Part shown: positions 9,964 through 17,466 of the stretch, in pieces
Layout: each line of letters starts with the position of its first letter
Numbering within the stretch: the stretch's first letter is position 1
Source: Fidelibacterota bacterium
GTDB lineage: Bacteria > Fidelibacterota > Marinisomatia > Marinisomatales > TCS55
Assembly (NCBI GenBank): GCA_029936965.1
Contig: JAPYRG010000008.1
Coordinates: 1-64,000, forward strand
Length of the DNA: 64,000 nucleotides
Direction: 5' to 3'
Made by a program: the position numbers and the translations under genes
Notes under the pieces: model-generated
The model's database searches: none
What the model was told of the DNA's origin: nothing
What the model saw: only the letters and a program-made list of their open reading frames with translations

Positions 9964-10399
9964 GGTTACTGTTGGTTTAGGTATTGCATTGAGTTTAATC
10001 CTCTCTGAGACTCTTGGAGTGACTGCTGGAGGGGTAATTGTACCTGGTTATATTGCTATGCATTTACATAACCCAGATCAAATAATTATGACATTTATAG
10101 CTTCGATGATCGTGATTCTTTTAATTAGAATACTAGGAAAGTTTATATTTTTATATGGTAAAAGAAGATTAGTGCTGACTCTATTGCTTGGTTTTATAAT
10201 TGGATATATTTCACGAAATCACTTTTTTTCTCCAATAGACACCTTCTCATACGAAGTTATTGGAAATATTATTCCTGGATTAATTGCTAGTTGGATGGAT
10301 AGACAAGGTATAATAAGAACAATATCTGCGATTATCATTACTTCAGTTTTAGTTAAATTAACCATTATGGTATTATCAGAAGGTACAATATATGCCTGA
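9956..10399 (+). CDS. pgsC: Poly-gamma-glutamate synthase membrane subunit PgsC/CapC
   Basis: This small integral membrane partner of PgsB is required for poly-gamma-glutamate synthesis. It is 147 aa, and the family is close to 149 aa. It consists almost wholly of four to five hydrophobic helices. The N-terminal segment GLGIALSLILSETLGVTAGG followed by VPGYIA is the CapC hallmark, as is the later IGNIIPGLIASWMDRQG. It overlaps pgsB at its start and the pgsW-like gene at its end by 8 bases each, so the three products are probably made in fixed ratio. Confidence 0.93.
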   Translation: MTEVTVGLGIALSLILSETLGVTAGGVIVPGYIAMHLHNPDQIIMTFIASMIVILLIRILGKFIFLYGKRRLVLTLLLGFIIGYISRNHFFSPIDTFSYEVIGNIIPGLIASWMDRQGIIRTISAIIITSVLVKLTIMVLSEGTIYA

Positions 10400-11522
10400 T
10401 AGACCTTTTAAACCTATAATACAAGAAACACGAACACTTGTGCTTCTTGCTTTTATTTCTATTGCTGCATATTCAATTGCTTATTTTTCAAGAAAGGAAT
10501 TTGTTTCTACTACCTATGAGATAAAAATAAAGGCAGCAAAGAAGATGCAAGAATCAATGAATATGCTAAAGAATCTTCGGATGGAAAAAGGTGTTTTTAT
10601 AGATCAAGAAAATGATCCAAATGAAACGGGGCTAGTTGGTTCTCAATTTAGTTTAATTACTACAGATGAAGGTGATTTAGATGCAAAATTAACTACTTTG
10701 GATCCAAATTTCGCTGCAGCGATGGTAGAATTATTAAATCGGGCAGATCTTGTTAGAGAAGATTCAATTGCAGTAATGTTAACTGGTTCTATGCCAGGCG
10801 CTAATATGGCCATGTTAATTGCATGTAAGGCTATAGGTATTTATCCCATTATTATATCCTCGATAGGAGCATCGCAGTGGGGTGCGAATGACCCAGAGAT
10901 GACTTGGTTAGATATGGAAAGTATTTTGTTTAACAATGGTTATATTTCATCTCGTTCTATTGCTGCGTCTATAGGTGGAAGAAATGATCAGGGTCGATTA
11001 TTAAGTCCTAGAGGTAGAGAATTGATTCGCAATAATATTGATAAGAGTAGATTGCATTTAATATCGGGCAAAGGATTAGAAGACAATATTGATCAGAGAA
11101 TGCAATATTTTGGTAATAATAATTATAAAGCAGTGGTAAATATTGGAGGTGGTGTTGCCAGTTTAGGCACTAGCTTTAACTTAAGATTATTACAGCCTGG
11201 AATTGTATATAGGAAAGATATAGAAAAAATTTCTCGAGGTGATGGAATAGATGGTGCTGTTGTTAGGTTTTCTAAACAAAATATTCCTCTTATTCATATT
11301 CTAAATATCCAAAAATTAACAGATGAGCTTGGTATGGAATATGCACCCATACCGTTACCGGAAATAGGCGAAGGTCGTCTGTACGCTATTGAAAAATATG
11401 ATCTAAATATGACTATCTTGAGCTTACTCATTGTATCATTATCTGTAGTAATCACTGGATGGAAAAGCAAACAACAAATTAAAGAAATAATGACAAATCA
11501 TGATCCAGAAAGCATTATTTAA
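10392..11522 (+). CDS. pgsW: Poly-gamma-glutamate system protein (PgsW-like)
   Basis: It resembles the family named poly-gamma-glutamate system protein, found beside pgsB/pgsC in species that lack classical pgsA. There is an N-terminal transmembrane helix (about residues 14-32), a soluble domain of about 300 residues, and a second helix near the C-terminus (about 338-360). The soluble part has Gly-rich loops such as LTGSMPGANMAML, SSIGASQWGANDP and NIGGGVASLG, which look like a nucleotide- or phosphate-type binding fold. No catalytic residue is known to me. Its position directly after pgsC with overlapping frames says it works with the synthase. PgsA/CapA (a calcineurin-like protein) is not found in this window. 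The gene symbol is a family-level assignment. Confidence 0.8.
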   Translation: MPDRPFKPIIQETRTLVLLAFISIAAYSIAYFSRKEFVSTTYEIKIKAAKKMQESMNMLKNLRMEKGVFIDQENDPNETGLVGSQFSLITTDEGDLDAKLTTLDPNFAAAMVELLNRADLVREDSIAVMLTGSMPGANMAMLIACKAIGIYPIIISSIGASQWGANDPEMTWLDMESILFNNGYISSRSIAASIGGRNDQGRLLSPRGRELIRNNIDKSRLHLISGKGLEDNIDQRMQYFGNNNYKAVVNIGGGVASLGTSFNLRLLQPGIVYRKDIEKISRGDGIDGAVVRFSKQNIPLIHILNIQKLTDELGMEYAPIPLPEIGEGRLYAIEKYDLNMTILSLLIVSLSVVITGWKSKQQIKEIMTNHDPESII

Positions 11523-12372
11523 AATTTTATTCTTTATCCTCTTTTATTCAGTAGTGAATGCTGAACTTTTAAAACCGAGTATTGGAGGAGAGGAAAAAGA
11601 AATACTAAAAATTTCTGATAAAAGAAGAATCTATACAATATTAAGAGAAGATTCATTGGTGTATGAAATACATGGACCTACTCGCATTGAATTAATTTCC
11701 CGGTATCCTTCAAATAAGAAAACGAAAAAAAGCCAGAAATTTTCATATATGCTAATGATTGATAAGGAAAAACCAATTATCATTAATCATAGATATAAAA
11801 TTCAAGAATCCATTCGTTCCGTTCAGCATCCGAATCATTATTATACATATTCAGGTAATTACTTTTTCAATATTGCTGACGGGAATCATCGAGTAGTATT
11901 GAAATCTATAGACAAAGAAGGATACCCAGTCTTACTGCGTATGTTGAAAAAAGATTTTGAGAAACCTAGTTATAATAGAAATGAAATAATTCCTATGGTA
12001 TATCAATCAAATCGTGAAGTTATGATAGATGGGAAAGCTATTTCATACTATGCGTTAACAAATAATCGCCCGCTTCAGCTTGAATTAAAAGGACCTAAGA
12101 AATTACGCATTCTTTCTCGTCTAATTTTTGATGAATATATGGGAACAAGTGATATATATCGTCTTCGAATAAAAAGTGGTAAGAAAGTAATAGGGACGTA
12201 TCTTATTTCTTCTGAAAGATCATCTGAATCTTATATCCTAAATATGGAAAATAAAGTGCCTGGAAAATGGAGGACTTGTGAAATAGATATATCTGAAGGC
12301 AATAAAGTAATTACGATAGAAGTTGTTGAAAAGGATAAACAAGTATTAACTCGATTTCAAGAGTATAAATGA
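11500..12372 (+). CDS. Exported protein with two tandem copies of an unknown ~95-aa domain
   Basis: I do not recognise the family. Residues 1-21 look like a signal peptide (cleavage near VNA-E). The mature part seems to be a tandem duplication. Copy A (about 44-138) contains YTILREDSLVYEIHGPTRIE at 45-64, continues LISR, and ends near GNHRVVLKSID. Copy B (about 182-277) contains LQLELKGPKKLRILSRL at 192-208 and ends near GNKVITIEVVE. The aligned features are a Gly-Pro followed by basic residues and I/L-L/I-S-R, then a C-terminal strand after G-N-H/K. The pattern looks like a beta-sandwich. The start overlaps the pgsW-like gene by 23 bases and the end overlaps the next gene by 4 (ATGA), so a role with the poly-gamma-glutamate synthase is inferred, for example periplasmic polymer handling. 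Confidence 0.8.
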   Translation: MIQKALFKILFFILFYSVVNAELLKPSIGGEEKEILKISDKRRIYTILREDSLVYEIHGPTRIELISRYPSNKKTKKSQKFSYMLMIDKEKPIIINHRYKIQESIRSVQHPNHYYTYSGNYFFNIADGNHRVVLKSIDKEGYPVLLRMLKKDFEKPSYNRNEIIPMVYQSNREVMIDGKAISYYALTNNRPLQLELKGPKKLRILSRLIFDEYMGTSDIYRLRIKSGKKVIGTYLISSERSSESYILNMENKVPGKWRTCEIDISEGNKVITIEVVEKDKQVLTRFQEYK

Positions 12373-13409
12373 AAATTATTGTAATACTATTTATTTCATT
12401 ATTGAATGGTCAAAACTTATTAGACTATCTAAGTGGACCCATTACATTGAAGATAGGGTTAATAAATGGCTATGATGATAATGTATTGCATTTCTCTGAT
12501 ATAGAAAAGAGCCAAGCATCCACAAATAAATATATTATGGGAGGGGTAAACACTTTTGACTCTCATTTCACTAGATATTTTGTCACTGCTGAGAAAAGGA
12601 TACATTTAGCTGACCGTAGCAAATATATTCATTTCTATACTAGAACGAATATTTCTAATTATTCACATAATGACAATCGTCATCATTGGAGTGGGAATCT
12701 TAAAACAACATATCGATGGGGGCCTTATAGAAAAATAGCATATTCTTTGAGGCATCTAAATAGTTATTATACTCGTCACTATATTGATCGAGATATATCT
12801 AATTATATTTTGCAACCATGTAATTTTACTGATAGAGAACAATATATAGAATTTTCCTATCCAATCAAAAGAGATCAATGGATGAGCATCCTTTTAAGTT
12901 ATAATCAACGGTATTATGATATTCCTTTTGTTGAATTTGATTTAGATATTTTGTCCTCTTCATTGAAAATTAATAGAAGATTAAGAAATGTAGGGAGCAT
13001 TGCAATTGTACTTAATTTTGGAACTGCAAATAATTTAACTTTTGGTAAAACTGCAAAAGCAGGTTTGTTAGACCGTTCATATAAGAATTTTGAATGGTAT
13101 GTTCCATTCACCTATAGTAGAGGTATTGGTGTCTTAGATAAGGTTGGCTTTTCTATGAGACAAGATTTTCGATACTATAAAGCAGAGGAAGAAGGAGACC
13201 AACTGCATAGTGGACGTAATCATATAGATAACAAAATGAATATTTGGGTCGAAAAAAAGATTAATGAGAAATTGTTAGTAAAAACATCATTACGCTACCG
13301 TTATCGACTGACGGAATCTCAATTTGATTGGGTTTCTACGCTAAGGACATTTCATCAATGGCAAGCTTGGATATCCATTGAGTGGAAAATGGTCTATGAT
13401 CGTTATTAA
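12369..13409 (+). CDS. Predicted outer-membrane beta-barrel protein of the pgs operon
   Basis: Signal peptide MKIIVILFISLLNGQ is followed by about 330 residues of alternating aromatic/hydrophobic and polar residues typical of transmembrane beta-strands. Examples are KYIHFYTRTNISNY, KIAYSLRHLNSYY, WMSILLSYNQRYYD and LLVKTSLRYRYRL. It is rich in Tyr, Arg and Ser and ends in an aromatic strand (WISIEWKMVYDRY), as many outer-membrane proteins do. I do not recognise a named family. The ATGA overlap with the tandem-domain gene puts it in the same translational unit as pgsBC. A plausible inferred role is an outer-membrane channel or assembly factor for the polymer; a structural role unrelated to the polymer is also possible. 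Confidence 0.75.
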   Translation: MKIIVILFISLLNGQNLLDYLSGPITLKIGLINGYDDNVLHFSDIEKSQASTNKYIMGGVNTFDSHFTRYFVTAEKRIHLADRSKYIHFYTRTNISNYSHNDNRHHWSGNLKTTYRWGPYRKIAYSLRHLNSYYTRHYIDRDISNYILQPCNFTDREQYIEFSYPIKRDQWMSILLSYNQRYYDIPFVEFDLDILSSSLKINRRLRNVGSIAIVLNFGTANNLTFGKTAKAGLLDRSYKNFEWYVPFTYSRGIGVLDKVGFSMRQDFRYYKAEEEGDQLHSGRNHIDNKMNIWVEKKINEKLLVKTSLRYRYRLTESQFDWVSTLRTFHQWQAWISIEWKMVYDRY

Positions 13410-13410
13410 T

Positions 13411-14412
13411 ATGACAATGAAATACTTTTTATTTATACTAATCTTTTTTTCAGCATTTAGCTGTATGGAACCAAATAATGAAAATTTGTGGAATTTAAAT
13501 AAGATTACATTGATTGAGACGGAAGGTTATTGTCGTGATGTATATGTCTCAGGTGATTCAGTTTTTGTGGCTGCAGGTCAAGCTGGAATTCAACTTTGGG
13601 ATATTTCTACTATTACCTCTCCAAGATTAGTATGGAAAAGATCATTATTGGATCTAGGCATTAATAAAGAAATATCGCAGGTAGAATATAAGTCGTCAAT
13701 TAGACAGCTATTTGTACTTGAGAGCAATGAACGCCCTATTCATATTGATTTATCAATTCCTGATTCGGTTAATGTATTGGGCCAATTTTCAAGTGAAAAA
13801 ACTAAAGAATTTCGCGTTACAACAAATAATACCAACTCATTTACAGTTTATGCAGCAGATAATGATGATGGGCTAAAATCTAGTACATTTGAATATGATT
13901 CTTTTTATAAACTTTGGTTCAATACTTCTGGAAATGAAATTTCAAGCATAGGAAATCCGAATGGAATTGACATTATTTCTGATCTAATAGTTTTAACTTT
14001 AGATCAACTTGGTATACAAGCTTTTCAATATGAAAATAGCATAATTAATAGTTTATATCATATAGACCTACCAGGGAATGCAAGAGCAATTACTATTTCA
14101 GATATCGATGCATATTATGTAGCCTGCGAAGATGAAGGAGCGTTTAAAATAGTAAGCAATTATCCTGATGGCCCTCCAGTTAAAATGCAATTTGGTGAAG
14201 ATCTATATGTCACCCATGTGGCTATATCTTCTAATCAAATAGCATTATCCTGTGCTGCTAATGGTATATCCTTGTACGATAGAATAAGTAATGACAATAT
14301 TGAATCTAGAGGAATCCATAATATAGGGTATGTATATCACACTGAGTTTTATAATAATTATCTATTTGCAGCTAGTAGGGAAGGATTGCAGATCTTTCAA
14401 ATTGATCAATAA
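13411..14412 (+). CDS. Putative lipoprotein with LVIVD-type beta-propeller repeats
   Basis: I place the start at the ATG at 13411, one base after the previous stop, rather than at the upstream in-frame ATG at 13378 that would overlap the barrel gene. It gives a clean signal sequence MTMKYFLFILIFFSAFSC whose Cys could be lipidated, although the lipobox (A-F-S-C) is relaxed. The mature 310 residues contain repeats of the form V-x-V-x-x-G-L/I-x-L-x-D-I (for example VFVAAGQAGIQLWDIS, LSCAANGISLYDR, FAASREGLQIFQI), which form blades of LVIVD propellers. The function is unknown. It is probably an envelope protein at the end of the pgs-linked gene string. Confidence 0.75.
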   Translation: MTMKYFLFILIFFSAFSCMEPNNENLWNLNKITLIETEGYCRDVYVSGDSVFVAAGQAGIQLWDISTITSPRLVWKRSLLDLGINKEISQVEYKSSIRQLFVLESNERPIHIDLSIPDSVNVLGQFSSEKTKEFRVTTNNTNSFTVYAADNDDGLKSSTFEYDSFYKLWFNTSGNEISSIGNPNGIDIISDLIVLTLDQLGIQAFQYENSIINSLYHIDLPGNARAITISDIDAYYVACEDEGAFKIVSNYPDGPPVKMQFGEDLYVTHVAISSNQIALSCAANGISLYDRISNDNIESRGIHNIGYVYHTEFYNNYLFAASREGLQIFQIDQ

Positions 14413-14421
14413 AGGACGAAT

Positions 14422-17400
14422 ATGAGATTCTTTTATATAATTTTTAATATTCTATCTTTAATTGTTGGTCAGGAAATGATATGGCAAGAAAATGGTATTC
14501 CAATACGCCAAGGAGTCCATATTGAATGGCAACGTACATTATGCCCTGGAGAGCCAGGGAATTTGATATTTGTTTGGTCCGATACTCGTTATGGGAGTAG
14601 AAATGTTTTTGCACAAAAGGTAGACTCTGCTGGAGCATTGCTATGGGGCACTGGAGGAAGTGCAGTTACAAATTTACCTGGCAGACAAGAAGATCCTGTT
14701 GCTATAACGGATGGTGATGGAGGTGCCTTCATTGCTTGGGTTGATTATCGTTTTGACGAAGAAGGAGATATTTTTATTCAACATATTGATAATCAAGGGA
14801 ATAGAATGATGGATGATAATGGAGCGGCCCTAGCTAGAATAGATGGAAGGCATCTTACAATTAATATGTGTACAGATAGTCTAGGCGGTGTATTTGTTGT
14901 TTGGCAAGATAAGAGGAATTTCCTTGATGATGATATTTATGGAACACACGTATCATCAAATTATGAAATTATTGCTCCTTCAAATGGAGTTTCAATAATC
15001 CAGATGAATGGAAACCAAGGAGCAAAGAGCTTAGAATATGCTGGGAATAATGAAGCAACTATAATATGGTCCGATACTAGAAGCGGAAGTGGAAATGATA
15101 TATATTGTCAAAAAATAAATATGAATATGGAAAAAATATTTGCTGAAGGAGCATTAGAGGTTTCTACAACCTCTGATCTTGAGACGACACCAAGGACTAC
15201 ATACATGAATAATGATACATCGTTTATAATCTGGCAATCTGGAACTGAAAACACAGATATTTATTATAATCTTCTAACAAGTAATGGATTAGTATATACA
15301 GATCCTGTGCAGTTATGTAGTTATAATTCTTCAAAAGCTTACCCTAGAGTAAAAAGAAATCAATTAGGAGAAGTATTCGTTCAATGGATCGATTACAGAA
15401 ATGATCCAACTGAAGGTAGTCACTTTTACCAAAGAATTTCTGTTGGAGGAAATATTTCCTGGGATCAAGATGGAATTCAATTAGATATGGGAGGGAATGA
15501 TCATCATGCGAGATTTTCTGCTGGAGGAAATGGAGAGTTATTTGTTTATTGGGAGCGGGGTACGTTTCCTAATGTAGATATTATGTATCAGGCAATTCAA
15601 TCTGATGGATCATTACTTTTAAATAATGCGCAATTTGTATCTAATATGAGTGGATATCAATCAATGCCAAATACAATATCCGATAATAATAATGGTTCAT
15701 TTGTTGTTTTTGCTGATCAGTCTAATGGAAGTATCGATTTAAGAGTTCAACGAATGGATTTAGATTTAATATCTTTTGAATTAAATGGCCTTATTGCGAT
15801 GAATGGACTTGACGGTGATATTGAGTATCCGATAGCAAACTATATGAATGACTATGTTGTAATAAATTGGGTTGATGCTCGAAACGATAAAAAAGTTTTT
15901 GGCTCGATTCTTGAAGATGAGGGTGTCGTTACATCGTTAGTAAATGGTCAAGAACTAACTCAATTTGATAGTTATACTTTTCAGCTAGAGAATGAACCTA
16001 CATCCCTTTTAGCGCATGATTATCTTTTTACAGCTGTATTTGATGCACAGAGCGGAGCAAAGTTAATTCGGATCAATAAGTTTAATCTAGAGTTTCAAAT
16101 GCAATGGCCTAATGAGGGTTATGTAGTTCATCAAAGTACTGCTGATCAAAGAAAAGTTAAATTGTTTGAAACGCATGATGGAATAGGTGTTGTTTGGTCT
16201 GAAATAAGGGATGAAGTGGATTTTGATTTATTTTATCAAAGATTTGATTTGGAAGGTCAAATACAATTTGACACTTCTGGCGTAACTCTTCTGGATGGAG
16301 TTGGGATAGATAATTATGTTGAAGGTATCTATTTTACTCCAGATAGTAATTTTATATTGGTTTGGGTTGATGATGTTTGGGGCGCTGGATCACTAAAGTA
16401 TCAGAAATATGATTTAAATGGAGAGATTGTAGCTGGATGGCCAAATGAAGGTTATACATTATCATCAATTGGTGATCCCGAAAAATTAAAAGGTCAAGTT
16501 ATTAATTCAGATGATGGGATTTTAGTAGCATGGGAGGAATCATATAATTTTAATAAAAATATAAAAGCAAATATTGTCCATTGGGATGGGACATTAGAGT
16601 GGACAAATGGATTATTGTTAACATCTGCAGAAAATGATCAGATCAATTTAGAATTAGCAATTGATGAATCGAGTCAAACCAGTCTAGTGATTTGGGAAGA
16701 TTTTCAAAATGGAAATGATTTAAATATTGTTGGCCAATTTATTGATTTATCAAATAATACTCTTTTAAATGAAAATGTTATTATTTGTAATAATGAAGTA
16801 TATCAGCAATCGCCTGTAGTAAAGACAGTAAATGATGGGCACTATCTAGTTGTCTGGGAGGATGAGAGAGGTTTTTTAAATAATGACCCTGTGCTTTCAG
16901 GAGGATTAGATATTTATGCACAAGTTATTCATTATGAAAATGGTATCGTCTATTCCGAAAATGGGATTGTATTATGTCAAGAATATCATGACCAGAAAGA
17001 ACCGCAGGTTTCGTTAATGAAAGAAAATCAAGATAATTTGCAAAGCTTGTGGTTCGTTCACTGGACCGATATGCGTAGCTCAGGAAAGGCTGATCTTGCA
17101 AATCTATACGGTCAAGTGATACGTCTTTCTGAGCCAATGAATATAGAAATTTCTAATCTACATCCAACTTCATTTATGATTGGTGATGTTTTTCCTAATC
17201 CTTTTAATAATTCTATTGGAATTGAAATTAACGTTAGAGATCTTGAACCAATTGACTTTCTAGTAGTTAATGTTATGGGCAAAGTGATCTATAATGAGAA
17301 GATCATGCCATTAAGAAATGGCATTCATTCATTTGCATGGAAGGCTAAGAACAATCATGCTCAAGATTTACCAAGTGGTATCTATTTTCTTCAATTCAAT

Positions 17401-17445
17401 TCAGTAAATTATCGATCAAATAGAAAAATCACTTACCTCAAATAA
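14422..17445 (+). CDS. Large secreted repeat protein (about 16 W-x-D-x-R repeats) with type IX sorting domain
   Basis: A signal peptide (to about residue 16, ending near IVGQ) precedes about 16 copies of a 50-65-residue repeat. Its core is hydrophobic-x-W-x-D/E-x-R followed by a short acidic loop and I/L-Y/F-x-Q-x-I/V-D: FVWSDTRYGSRNVFAQ, IAWVDYRFDEEGDIFIQ, VVWQDKRNFLDDDIYG, VQWIDYRNDPTEGSHFYQ, VIWEDFQNGNDLNIVGQ, and VHWTDMRSSG near the end. This is the usual look of a beta-propeller or super-propeller. Residues about 920-1007 form a Por-type C-terminal sorting domain (VFPNPFNNSIGIEINV, then SGIYFLQF). An AAAGGACG element precedes the ATG. The ligand is unknown; it probably lies on the cell surface or is released. 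Confidence 0.85.
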   Translation: MRFFYIIFNILSLIVGQEMIWQENGIPIRQGVHIEWQRTLCPGEPGNLIFVWSDTRYGSRNVFAQKVDSAGALLWGTGGSAVTNLPGRQEDPVAITDGDGGAFIAWVDYRFDEEGDIFIQHIDNQGNRMMDDNGAALARIDGRHLTINMCTDSLGGVFVVWQDKRNFLDDDIYGTHVSSNYEIIAPSNGVSIIQMNGNQGAKSLEYAGNNEATIIWSDTRSGSGNDIYCQKINMNMEKIFAEGALEVSTTSDLETTPRTTYMNNDTSFIIWQSGTENTDIYYNLLTSNGLVYTDPVQLCSYNSSKAYPRVKRNQLGEVFVQWIDYRNDPTEGSHFYQRISVGGNISWDQDGIQLDMGGNDHHARFSAGGNGELFVYWERGTFPNVDIMYQAIQSDGSLLLNNAQFVSNMSGYQSMPNTISDNNNGSFVVFADQSNGSIDLRVQRMDLDLISFELNGLIAMNGLDGDIEYPIANYMNDYVVINWVDARNDKKVFGSILEDEGVVTSLVNGQELTQFDSYTFQLENEPTSLLAHDYLFTAVFDAQSGAKLIRINKFNLEFQMQWPNEGYVVHQSTADQRKVKLFETHDGIGVVWSEIRDEVDFDLFYQRFDLEGQIQFDTSGVTLLDGVGIDNYVEGIYFTPDSNFILVWVDDVWGAGSLKYQKYDLNGEIVAGWPNEGYTLSSIGDPEKLKGQVINSDDGILVAWEESYNFNKNIKANIVHWDGTLEWTNGLLLTSAENDQINLELAIDESSQTSLVIWEDFQNGNDLNIVGQFIDLSNNTLLNENVIICNNEVYQQSPVVKTVNDGHYLVVWEDERGFLNNDPVLSGGLDIYAQVIHYENGIVYSENGIVLCQEYHDQKEPQVSLMKENQDNLQSLWFVHWTDMRSSGKADLANLYGQVIRLSEPMNIEISNLHPTSFMIGDVFPNPFNNSIGIEINVRDLEPIDFLVVNVMGKVIYNEKIMPLRNGIHSFAWKAKNNHAQDLPSGIYFLQFNSVNYRSNRKITYLK

Positions 17446-17466
17446 GTTAATATTTGCTGATTGGTT

